Shown: in pieces, positions 7,879-15,357 of the stretch | Position numbering within the stretch: the stretch's first letter is position 1 | Layout of the letters: every line of letters begins with the position of its first letter | NCBI GenBank assembly: GCA_913775795.1 | Contig: CAJYLT010000061.1 | Location: forward strand, 1-32,085 | Source of the DNA: an uncultured Sphingomonas sp. | GTDB taxonomy: Bacteria; Pseudomonadota; Alphaproteobacteria; Sphingomonadales; Sphingomonadaceae | DNA length: 32,085 nucleotides | Reading direction: 5' to 3' | Program-made: the position numbers and the translations under genes | The notes under the pieces: generated by a model | Databases searched by the model: none | Told to the model about the DNA's origin: nothing | The model's input: only the letters and a program-made list of their open reading frames with translations

Positions 7879-10023
7879 TCAGTGATGGCCGGGGGCATAG
7901 GGGTGCCGAATGGCCTCGTAATATTGCAGATCATGCGCTGGCGGACGAACGCCGGCGGGCAGCTCTCGTCCCGACACCGACCCGAAATAAGCCAGGCTGG
8001 CATCGCGCCACCATATGGCCTCTTCTTTTTGTATGACAAGAAAAGACGCGATCTGGGCAGCGCGCTCGGGATCGATCATCGGTGCAAGCGTCGCCCATTG
8101 CCGCTGCATCCCCTCGACCGCAGCAACGCCCCGATCGTAGCGCGAGACGAGTTCCGCCCACAGCGTGCGCCCAGTGGGCTGGCGCGCGTCCCAGGGGACA
8201 TGGTGGAACCAGAGCAAGAAGTCGTCGCCCACCATCCGCCTGTCGGCAAGGCGCTTCGCCACCGGAGCCGCGTACTGCGCGACGGCGTTCGAGCCGGTCC
8301 GCGTGCGGTCGAAGCCGATCCCGTCCTTGCCGGCCCGGTGATAATAAGTCGGATTCCATTCGGGCCGCGCGAGGTCGCTCACCCATGGCCCCGGCCCGTA
8401 ATGATGCCCCGTCGCCATCAGGTGCGCGAGGCCCATCGGCGTCATGTAATCGACCACCGCCTGACGCGAACCCAGCATCATCGCCGTCACCGGGCGAACG
8501 AAGCCAGGGTCGGGCGTAAAGGTCTGGCGTGCCCATTCACCCGCGATCGCCGCCGGGGTCAGCTCGGGGTTCCATGCCAGCCGACCGAAGGCGTACCAGT
8601 TCGCCTGATCGAAGATCGACCCCGACCAGTTGCGGTCGCTGCCGATATTGGCGACACCCGCCATGCCGGTGAGGCGGTGTCCGTCGAGGCTGCCGTCGAT
8701 CACCTTCGCCACCGTCGATCCCCTGCCCCTGGCATGGGTGTCGGCCGCCAGTACCTCGGACCACATCGGCGCGAGATAGGCGAGGTGCGTGGCAAAGCCG
8801 AGATACTCCTTGGTGATCTGCACCTCGAGCATCAGCGGCGTCTTCGGCATCGCGCCGAACAGCGGGTGGAAGGGCTCGCGCGGCTGAAAGTCGATGGGGC
8901 CGTTCTTGACCTGGACGATGACGTTGTCGGCGAACCTGCCGTCGAGCGGCTTGAACTCGTCATAGGCCTGTTTGGCGCGGTCGTCGGGGTCGACGTCGGA
9001 ATAGACGAAGGCGCGCCACATCACGATGCCGCCATGCGGCTTCACCGCGGCGGCGAGCATGTTCGCGCCCTCTGCATGGCTGCGCTTGTAATCCTGTGGC
9101 CCCGGCTGCCCCTCCGAGTTGGCCTTGACCAGAAAGCCGCCGAAATCGGGGATCGCGCGATAGATCTCGTCGGCCTTGGCCCGCCACCACGCCGCGACCG
9201 CCGGGTCGAGCGGGTCGGCGGTCGCGGTCTGCTTCAGCTCCACGGGCGCGGACCAGCGCGCCGATAGATAAACGCGGATGCCATAGGGGCGCAGCACGTC
9301 GGCGACCCTGGCCGCCTTGGCGATCCAGTCGGCGGTCAGGCTGTCGGGCTTGGCATTGACGTTGTTGAGGACCGCACCGTTGATGCCGAGCGAGGCATTG
9401 GCGCGCGCGTAATCGACGTAACGCGGGTCGCTCGCGGTCGGCAGCTTCCACCAGTCCCAGATCGATTGCCCCGAATAGCCGCGCTCCACCGTCCGATCGA
9501 GATTGTCCCAATGGTTGAGCAGCCGAAGCTTCACCCGCGGCCGCTCTGCGATGTCGAGGCGCGCGGGCAGCGCCCCCTGTTGCGCCAGCCGAAGGAAATG
9601 GAACGCACCATAGAGCGCGCCGACCGGGCGGTTGCCGGCGATGACGACCAGCCGGCGGCCGCCTACCGTCACCTCGCGGATGACGAAACCTTCGTCCCCC
9701 GCCCGGGCCATCGGCAGGGCGAGCTCAGCGATCCGCGGCGATGCGGGGGTGCCGATCAGGATGGCGCCGCCCTTCCCCGTCGCGCCGTTCGTCATGGCTG
9801 GCAGCGCCCGGCGGAGTTCGGCCACCGCCGCCGCGATCGTCGATTCGGCGGCCTCGTCGGTTTCGACCGAACCGGCACGCACCGCCAGATCGGCGGCAGG
9901 TCCGGCGGCGAGCGGGCGATAGCGCAGCCACAGCTCGTATCCGTCCTCGGCCAGCGCCGGCTGCGCGAAGGTGAGCAGTATCGCGACCGCCGCAGCCCAT
10001 CGCGCCATCAGCTTCAGTCGCAT
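7879..10023 (-). CDS. aguA: Exported GH67 alpha-glucuronidase
   Basis: This is a 714-residue protein, the usual size for glycoside hydrolase family 67, which removes (4-O-methyl)-glucuronic acid from the non-reducing end of xylo-oligosaccharides. The expected catalytic acid is Glu304 (KANSEGQPGP). The inverting base pair is Asp378 (PIDFQPREP) and Glu406 (VQITKEYLG). Their spacings (74 and 28) nearly match those I recall for the Cellvibrio enzyme (E292, D365, E393). The chosen start (ATG 10023, GGAG 5 nt upstream) gives a clear Sec signal, MRLKLMARWAAAVAILLTF through AEDGY, so it should act in the periplasm. A reading from further upstream would cross the operator. It is first in the unit with the semialdehyde dehydrogenase and divergent from manD. 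Confidence 0.95.
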   Translation of the reverse strand: MRLKLMARWAAAVAILLTFAQPALAEDGYELWLRYRPLAAGPAADLAVRAGSVETDEAAESTIAAAVAELRRALPAMTNGATGKGGAILIGTPASPRIAELALPMARAGDEGFVIREVTVGGRRLVVIAGNRPVGALYGAFHFLRLAQQGALPARLDIAERPRVKLRLLNHWDNLDRTVERGYSGQSIWDWWKLPTASDPRYVDYARANASLGINGAVLNNVNAKPDSLTADWIAKAARVADVLRPYGIRVYLSARWSAPVELKQTATADPLDPAVAAWWRAKADEIYRAIPDFGGFLVKANSEGQPGPQDYKRSHAEGANMLAAAVKPHGGIVMWRAFVYSDVDPDDRAKQAYDEFKPLDGRFADNVIVQVKNGPIDFQPREPFHPLFGAMPKTPLMLEVQITKEYLGFATHLAYLAPMWSEVLAADTHARGRGSTVAKVIDGSLDGHRLTGMAGVANIGSDRNWSGSIFDQANWYAFGRLAWNPELTPAAIAGEWARQTFTPDPGFVRPVTAMMLGSRQAVVDYMTPMGLAHLMATGHHYGPGPWVSDLARPEWNPTYYHRAGKDGIGFDRTRTGSNAVAQYAAPVAKRLADRRMVGDDFLLWFHHVPWDARQPTGRTLWAELVSRYDRGVAAVEGMQRQWATLAPMIDPERAAQIASFLVIQKEEAIWWRDASLAYFGSVSGRELPAGVRPPAHDLQYYEAIRHPYAPGHH

Positions 10024-10080
10024 CACCTCTCCACGCCCCGGGGACCCGTCCCCTTGTCTAACGCTGGCAATAGCGGATAG

Positions 10081-10094
10081 TGATACCGCTATCA
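10081..10094. promoter_or_regulatory. LacI-family operator 4, shared by GH67 and manD
   Basis: The site reads TGATACCGCTATCA in the 113-nt divergent space, 57 nt before the GH67 start and 42 nt before the manD start. For manD, TTGTCT (10054-10059) and GATAGT (10076-10081, 16-nt spacing) form a plausible promoter whose -10 touches the operator. One bound repressor could close both promoters. Confidence 0.72.
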
Positions 10095-10136
10095 ACAAGC
10101 ACGCCGGATCGATCGCGCGATCCCGAAGGAGAGACG

Positions 10137-11348
10137 ATGCCCAAGATCGTGGCCGCTCGCGTGATCGTGACCTGTCCGGGCCGCAATTTCGTGACGCTGA
10201 AGATCGAATGCGACGACGGCACGACCGGGGTCGGCGATGCCACGCTGAACGGGCGCGAGCTGGCGGTCGCGGCGTACCTGACCGAGCATGTCGTCCCCTG
10301 CCTGATCGGCCGCGACGCGCACCGGATCGAGGATATCTGGCAGTATCTCTATAAGGGCCCTTACTGGCGGCGCGGTCCCGTCACGATGACCGCGATCGCC
10401 GCGGTCGACGTGGCGCTGTGGGACATCAAGGGGAAGCTCGCCGGCCTGCCGGTCTATCAGCTCCTGGGCGGCGCGTGCCGGGAGGGGGCGATGGTCTATG
10501 GCCACGCCAACGGCACGACGATCGAGGAAACGATCGAGGCGGCGCGCGCCTATCAGCGCGAGGGCTACCGTGCGATCCGCCTCCAGTGCGGCGTCCCCGG
10601 CATGGCCTCGACCTATGGCGTGTCGAAGGACAAGGATTTCTACGAACCCGCCGACAGCGACCTGCCGACCGAGAATGTCTGGTCGACCGCGAAATATGTG
10701 CGCGTCGTGCCCGAACTGTTCGCCGCCGCGCGCGAGGCATTGGGCTGGGACGTCCACCTGCTCCACGATATCCACCACCGCCTGACCCCGATCGAGGCGG
10801 GGCGGCTGGGCCGCGACCTCGAACCCTATCGCCCCTTCTGGCTGGAGGATGCGACCCCGGCGGAGAACCAGGCGGCGTTCCGGCTGATCCGTCAGCACAC
10901 CACCGCGCCGCTGGCGGTGGGCGAGATATTCAACTCGATCTGGGATGCCAAGGCGCTGATCGAGGAGCAGCTGATCGACTATATCCGCGCGACCGTCGTC
11001 CATGCCGGGGGGATCACGCACCTCCGCCGCATCGCCGCCCTCGCCGATCTCTATCAGGTGCGCACCGGCTGCCACGGCGCGACCGACCTGTCGCCGGTCA
11101 CCATGGCGGCGGCGCTGCACTTCGACCTCAGCGTGCCCAATTTCGGCATCCAGGAATATATGCGCCACACGGCGGAGACCGATGCCGTCTTCCCGCACGC
11201 CTACACCTTTGCGGACGGGATGATGCATCCGGGCGACGCGCCGGGGCTGGGCGTCGACATCGACGAGGCACTGGCGGCGGGGTACGGGTACAAGCGCGCG
11301 TTCCTGCCGGTGAACCGGCTGGAGGACGGGACGCTCTGGAGTTGGTGA
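10137..11348 (+). CDS. manD: D-mannonate dehydratase, enolase superfamily ManD type
   Basis: This is a 403-residue enolase-superfamily protein highly similar, by recall, to the structurally studied Novosphingobium aromaticivorans ManD. Metal and catalytic signatures are LLHDIHHR (Asp ligand plus His), [12 protein letters not shown] (Glu ligand), [12 protein letters not shown] (Glu ligand) and [10 protein letters not shown] (His). Arg148 and Tyr160, 12 residues apart in the flexible loop, correspond to the Arg147/Tyr159 pair of that enzyme, which marks efficient D-mannonate dehydratases. The product is 2-keto-3-deoxygluconate, made from D-mannonate that derives from glucuronate via UxaC and UxuB. 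The ATG at 10137 follows GAAGGAGAGACG. The gene is divergent from the alpha-glucuronidase and shares its operator, tying glucuronate release to glucuronate breakdown. Some family members use gluconate weakly. Confidence 0.93.
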   Translation: MPKIVAARVIVTCPGRNFVTLKIECDDGTTGVGDATLNGRELAVAAYLTEHVVPCLIGRDAHRIEDIWQYLYKGPYWRRGPVTMTAIAAVDVALWDIKGKLAGLPVYQLLGGACREGAMVYGHANGTTIEETIEAARAYQREGYRAIRLQCGVPGMASTYGVSKDKDFYEPADSDLPTENVWSTAKYVRVVPELFAAAREALGWDVHLLHDIHHRLTPIEAGRLGRDLEPYRPFWLEDATPAENQAAFRLIRQHTTAPLAVGEIFNSIWDAKALIEEQLIDYIRATVVHAGGITHLRRIAALADLYQVRTGCHGATDLSPVTMAAALHFDLSVPNFGIQEYMRHTAETDAVFPHAYTFADGMMHPGDAPGLGVDIDEALAAGYGYKRAFLPVNRLEDGTLWSW

Positions 11349-11384
11349 GCTGCCCCATCATCTGCGCCCCGCCGGGCTGACGCT

Positions 11385-13775
11385 TCAGGCGATCGTCAGC
11401 ACCGCGCCTTTCAGCATCGCCGAGCTCGGTCCGGCGAGGATCTCGACCTCCCCCTTCTCCACCACTTCCTGCAATTCGCGGTTCCACAGGCGGAAGGTTT
11501 TCGGCCCCAGCATAAAGGCGACGCGCCGCCGCTCGCCGGGCTTTAGCGTCACCCGCTCGAACCCCTTCAGCTCCAGTACCGGCTGCGTGACGCTGGCAGA
11601 GCGGCGGCGGATGTAGAGCTGCACCACCTCGTCGCCCGCGCGGTCGCCGGCATTGGCGACCTCGACCTCGACGCGCACCTCCCCGCCCGGCCCGATGCGC
11701 GGGGCCGTCAGCACCGGCGCGGCGATCTCGAACCGGGTGTAGCTGAGGCCGTGACCGAACGGGAACAGCGGCGCGGCATCGTCGAACAGGTAGCCGCGCC
11801 GCGCGGTCGGCTTGTGGTTGTAGTAGAAGGGCACCTGCCCCGCATTGCGCACCACCGTAACCGGCAGCTTCGCCCCCGGATTGACCCGCCCGAACAGCCC
11901 CTCGGCGATCGCGGTGCCGCCCTCCTGCCCCGCATACCAGCACTCGAGGATCGCGTTCGCGCCCTCCGCCACGCCCGGCCAGCTCGGCGGGCGGCCGTTG
12001 ATTGCGGCGACGACGATCGGCTTGCCGAGCGCTTTCAGCGCCGCGAACAGCTCGTTCTGCTCGCCGACGAGATCGAGGGACGTGCGATCGCCCAGGTGAT
12101 TGCGGGCATAGGCCTCGCGGCTCGTCTGCTCGGTATCGCCGATGGCGAGGACGATCACCTCGGCCGCGCGCGCCACCTCGACCGCCTCGGCGATCATCGC
12201 GCGGTTCTGCGCCGGATCGGCAAGCTGCACGTCATCATCGCCGCGGTCGTCGGTGCGCACGATCCGCACGCCCTGCGCGGTCAGGATCGGCCGCCCCTTG
12301 CCCACCAGCGCGCGGATGCCGTCGAGCAGCGTCACGCTCTGCTTCGGCACGCTCGAATAGCCGCCCAGCCGCGCGATCGCCGCATTGGGTCCGATCACCG
12401 CGACGGCGCCACCCGTCATCGCCAGCGGCAGCGTCCCGTCGTTCTTCAGGAGGCACAGCGACTTGCGCGCCGCGTCCAGCGCCAGCGCGCGCGCCTGCGG
12501 ATTGCCCGTTACCCGCGCGGCGGTACGCAGGTCCCCATACGGATTCTCGAACAGCCCCGCGCGGAACTTGAACGCAAGGATGCGTGCCACCGCCCGGTCG
12601 ACCAGCGCCGCTTCCACCTTGCCCGAGCGTACCTGCGCCACCAGCGTGCGGAAGCATTCGCCGTCGGGCAGCTCCCAGTCGACCCCCGCGCCCAGCGCCT
12701 GCCGCGCGGCGTCCGCCTTGTCGACGGCGATGTGGTGCAGCGTGTCGAGCTCGCTCACCGCGCCGTAATCGCTGACGATCACCCCGTCGAAGCCCCATTC
12801 GCCGCGCAGCACCGTTTCCAAGAGCCAGCGATTGGCGTGGCTCGGCACGCCGTCGATCTCGTTATAGCTCGGCATCACCGCGGCGATGCCCGTCCGCTCG
12901 ACCACCTCGCGGAATGGCGGGAAGAAATTCTCGCGCAGCTCGCGCTCGCTGATCTGTGCCGGCGCGACGTTGTTCCCCGCCTCGGGCTGGCCGTGGCCGG
13001 TCATGTGCTTCAGCGTCGCGAACACCTTGCCTGGCGGCAGCATCGGCCCCTTGCCGGTGCCCTGCAGACCCTCGACCGCGGCGACGCCCATCTCGGCGAC
13101 CAGATAGGGATCCTCGCCGAACGTCTCCTCGATCCGGCCCCAGCGGGGATCGCGGACGATATCGACGACGGGCGACAGGACGAAGGGGACGCCCCGCGCC
13201 CGCGCCTCGCGCGCGATCTGGGCCTGGACGCGCCGCATCAGGTCGGTGTCGAAGCTGCCCGCCATGGCGATCGCCTGCGGGAACATCGTCGCGTCTCGCG
13301 CCATCAGGCCGTGGAGTGCTTCCTCATGGACGAGGACGGGTATGCCGAGGCGCGTACGCTTCGTCGCCCAGTCCTGCACCGCATTGATGAAGGCGATCGT
13401 TTCGGCCGGGCTGCGCCCGACATTGACCGTCGCGCCCGCCGCCGCGGCCTCGCCCGTCACGCCGCGCTTGTCGGAGGGGCGAGTGAGCTGCCCGAACCCG
13501 TTCGGATAGGCCGCCGCCGCCTTCGCCGGATCGAAGGCGGCGCCCGTCATGATCGCGCTCTTGGTCGCCCAGAGCGCGATCATCTGCATGACCTTTTCCT
13601 CGATCGTCATCCGCCCGATCAGGTCGCGGACGCGATCGGGCACGGGCGCACGCGGATCGCGATAGAGCGGCCGCCCGCGCTGCACCGCCGGCGTCCCCGC
13701 CCGCGCGAGCATCGGCAGGTGCATCGTCGCACCCGCGCCAAAGATCGTCCGAAGCGCCGCGCGCCGATCAGCCAT
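11385..13775 (-). CDS. Exported GH3 beta-xylosidase/beta-glucosidase
   Basis: This is a 796-residue BglX-like glycoside hydrolase family 3 protein. It begins with a twin-arginine-like export signal (DRRAALRTIFGAG through MLARAG). The (beta/alpha)8 domain contains DPRWGRIEETFGEDP, KHMTGHG and the nucleophile Asp336 in GVIVSDYGAVSE. The alpha/beta sandwich carries VAVIGPNA and AINGRPPSW, and a fibronectin-III-like domain (GDEVVQLYIRRR, LKGFERVTLKPGE) ends the chain. It removes terminal beta-linked sugars from oligosaccharides. In this locus xylose from xylo-oligosaccharides is the likely product, but glucose cannot be excluded. The ATG at 13775 (GGAG 6 nt upstream) is preferred; a GTG directly before it would add one residue. 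It is convergent with manD (36 nt) and has its own operator. Confidence 0.93.
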   Translation of the reverse strand: MADRRAALRTIFGAGATMHLPMLARAGTPAVQRGRPLYRDPRAPVPDRVRDLIGRMTIEEKVMQMIALWATKSAIMTGAAFDPAKAAAAYPNGFGQLTRPSDKRGVTGEAAAAGATVNVGRSPAETIAFINAVQDWATKRTRLGIPVLVHEEALHGLMARDATMFPQAIAMAGSFDTDLMRRVQAQIAREARARGVPFVLSPVVDIVRDPRWGRIEETFGEDPYLVAEMGVAAVEGLQGTGKGPMLPPGKVFATLKHMTGHGQPEAGNNVAPAQISERELRENFFPPFREVVERTGIAAVMPSYNEIDGVPSHANRWLLETVLRGEWGFDGVIVSDYGAVSELDTLHHIAVDKADAARQALGAGVDWELPDGECFRTLVAQVRSGKVEAALVDRAVARILAFKFRAGLFENPYGDLRTAARVTGNPQARALALDAARKSLCLLKNDGTLPLAMTGGAVAVIGPNAAIARLGGYSSVPKQSVTLLDGIRALVGKGRPILTAQGVRIVRTDDRGDDDVQLADPAQNRAMIAEAVEVARAAEVIVLAIGDTEQTSREAYARNHLGDRTSLDLVGEQNELFAALKALGKPIVVAAINGRPPSWPGVAEGANAILECWYAGQEGGTAIAEGLFGRVNPGAKLPVTVVRNAGQVPFYYNHKPTARRGYLFDDAAPLFPFGHGLSYTRFEIAAPVLTAPRIGPGGEVRVEVEVANAGDRAGDEVVQLYIRRRSASVTQPVLELKGFERVTLKPGERRRVAFMLGPKTFRLWNRELQEVVEKGEVEILAGPSSAMLKGAVLTIA

Positions 13776-13797
13776 CACCCTCTCCCTTTGCGCGTAC

Positions 13798-13811
13798 CGT
13801 TACCGCTATCA
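13798..13811. promoter_or_regulatory. LacI-family operator 5, before the GH3 gene
   Basis: The site reads CGTTACCGCTATCA, only 22 nt before the GH3 start, so it lies at or just after the likely transcription start. On the minus strand, TTGACC (13819-13824) is a possible -35. The small plus-strand gene at 13928 is on the other side, 116 nt away, and is less likely to be controlled. Confidence 0.65.
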
Positions 13812-13927
13812 GGATCAAGGTCAACCGCCGGAATAAGATCAAAATATACAATGACTTGAAGACGCTCGACGGAACTTCTCTGTCTGCCGCCGCTTGGTAC
13901 GGTTCGGGGGCAGCGGAAGGACGACCC

Positions 13928-14128
13928 ATGGGCCAGACCGGTTTCCTCGCATCGCTCAACCTGACGACCTTCGCGATCATCTTCATCGTGGCGGCGCTGG
14001 CGCTCTTCTTCTTGCTGCGTCGCCGGTCGAACGCGCATCCGCTTGAGGGGCGGGAGGAGCGGAACGTGGCGCGCGACCTCGATGCCGGTCGCCCCGCCCC
14101 GCCCCAGTCGCCGCCGCGCGAACCCTAA
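13928..14128 (+). CDS. Small single-pass membrane protein of unknown function
   Basis: This is a 66-residue protein with one transmembrane helix (about residues 13-30, FAIIFIVAALALFFLLRR). A charged and proline-rich cytosolic tail follows. GGAAGGA stands 7 nt before the ATG at 13928, which supports real translation. The stop codon overlaps the stop of the convergent PepSY gene by 4 nt. I do not recognise the family and infer no role. It has no operator of the sugar locus close to its start, and it may be a general envelope protein. Confidence 0.65.
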   Translation: MGQTGFLASLNLTTFAIIFIVAALALFFLLRRRSNAHPLEGREERNVARDLDAGRPAPPQSPPREP

Positions 14129-15357
14129 CGCCGGGCCAGGCGATCGACCCCGATCGCTGCGAGCATCGTGATCCCGGTCAGGGGGAAGACGACTCCCGCC
14201 CCCGCCATCAGGATCGCGAGCCCGCGTCCGCTGCGCCCCGGCGGCAGGCCGAGGCCCTTGGGCCGCCGCTTCAACCACATCACCGGCGCACTGACGACGA
14301 GCAACAGGATGGCGATGCAGCCGGCGAGCATAACGAGCCGGTTCGCCTCGCCATATTGCTGGCCCTGATGGACGGCGATGCCCCACTCGATCGCCTGCGC
14401 GCCGCCGCCGAAACCGGCGTAGCGCGCATCCTGTAGCACCCCGCCCGTCCCGGCATCGACATAGATCGCCCGCGCATCGTCCGCGCGGACGATGGGCGCG
14501 CTAACGAGGTAGGGCGCGCCCGGCGACGCCGGTAACGTCAGCGACCAGGCATCGCCGATCCCACGCGCCTGCGCCGCCGCCAGCGCGCGGTCGGCGCCGA
14601 TGTCACCGCCATGCCCCATCGGCATACCTGCGCGCTGCATCGACCAAGGGAGCGTCGCCGCCCCGCCATGCTCGCCATGCCCGCCGGGCGCGGGCGATGG
14701 CGGCCGCCCCCATCCCTGTGCCGCGACGAGGCCTTGCAGCCCCTTCCCCCACACCCCGCTCCACGGCATCCCCGTGACCGCGAGGAACAGGATCACCGCC
14801 CCCGCGACGATCCCGGTCGACGCATGAAGGTCGCGCCAGAAGCGCCGCCCTCGCACCGGCCCCTTCACCCCGAACCCCGGCTTCGACGCCCAGAGCCAGA
14901 TGCCCGTCAGCACGAGCACGATCGTCCACCCCGCCGCGATCTCGATCACCGCGTTGCCGATCGGCCCGGTGATCACGAGGCTGTGGAGGTCCTTCACCAG
15001 CCCCATCACCCCGCCCGGCCGCGTCGTGCCGAGCACCCGCCCGTCGCCCGGATCGACGAAGGCGGTGCGCTTCGCGCCATCGGGCAGCGCGATCGTCATC
15101 CGCCAGCTTTCGGCGGCGGGGGGCTTCGCGACCTGCGTCACGCGCCCGCCCGTGTCGGTAGCCACGCGCTTTGTCAGCACCGACAGCGGCAGGGCTGGCC
15201 GCGCCTCGACGCGCAGCCAATCGGCATAGACCGCGCGCTCGATCTCCGGCTTGTAGAGATAGAGCCCGCCCGTCACCGCGAGCCACGCTAGGAACGGCAG
15301 CACCAGCAGGCCGGCGACGAGGTGCCAGCGCCACACCGAGCGATAGAGCGCGTCCAT
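14125..15357 (-). CDS. PepSY-associated transmembrane (PepSY-TM) protein
   Basis: This is a 410-residue inner-membrane protein of the PepSY-TM family. A first helix (WHLVAGLLVLPFLAWLAVTGG) is followed by a periplasmic PepSY-like part ending in DPGDGRVLG, two more helices around residues 135-200, a second periplasmic part, and C-terminal helices. Conserved family marks are KDLHSLVITGPIGN, WRDLHASTGIVAG and AVHQGQQYG. The periplasmic loop has a His/Gly/Met-rich patch (GGHGEHGG and GMPMGHGG), suggesting metal contact. Family members often accompany TonB receptors and are thought to reduce or release imported metal. It is last in the DUF2946-TonB-PepSY unit; its ATG shares one base with the receptor stop (TGATG). 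A GTG one codon earlier is an alternative start. Confidence 0.88.
   Translation of the reverse strand: MDALYRSVWRWHLVAGLLVLPFLAWLAVTGGLYLYKPEIERAVYADWLRVEARPALPLSVLTKRVATDTGGRVTQVAKPPAAESWRMTIALPDGAKRTAFVDPGDGRVLGTTRPGGVMGLVKDLHSLVITGPIGNAVIEIAAGWTIVLVLTGIWLWASKPGFGVKGPVRGRRFWRDLHASTGIVAGAVILFLAVTGMPWSGVWGKGLQGLVAAQGWGRPPSPAPGGHGEHGGAATLPWSMQRAGMPMGHGGDIGADRALAAAQARGIGDAWSLTLPASPGAPYLVSAPIVRADDARAIYVDAGTGGVLQDARYAGFGGGAQAIEWGIAVHQGQQYGEANRLVMLAGCIAILLLVVSAPVMWLKRRPKGLGLPPGRSGRGLAILMAGAGVVFPLTGITMLAAIGVDRLARR

Noticed and set aside
10137..11348. ManD considered as the missing xylonate dehydratase
   Set aside because: Known Weimberg dehydratases are IlvD/EDD proteins, and the Arg148/Tyr160 pair matches mannonate-specific ManD; kept only as a question to test.
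11751..13859. A 702-codon plus-strand frame opposite the GH3 gene
   Set aside because: It has low-complexity Arg/His/Asp content and no ribosome site or domain; the opposite frame is an unmistakable GH3 enzyme.
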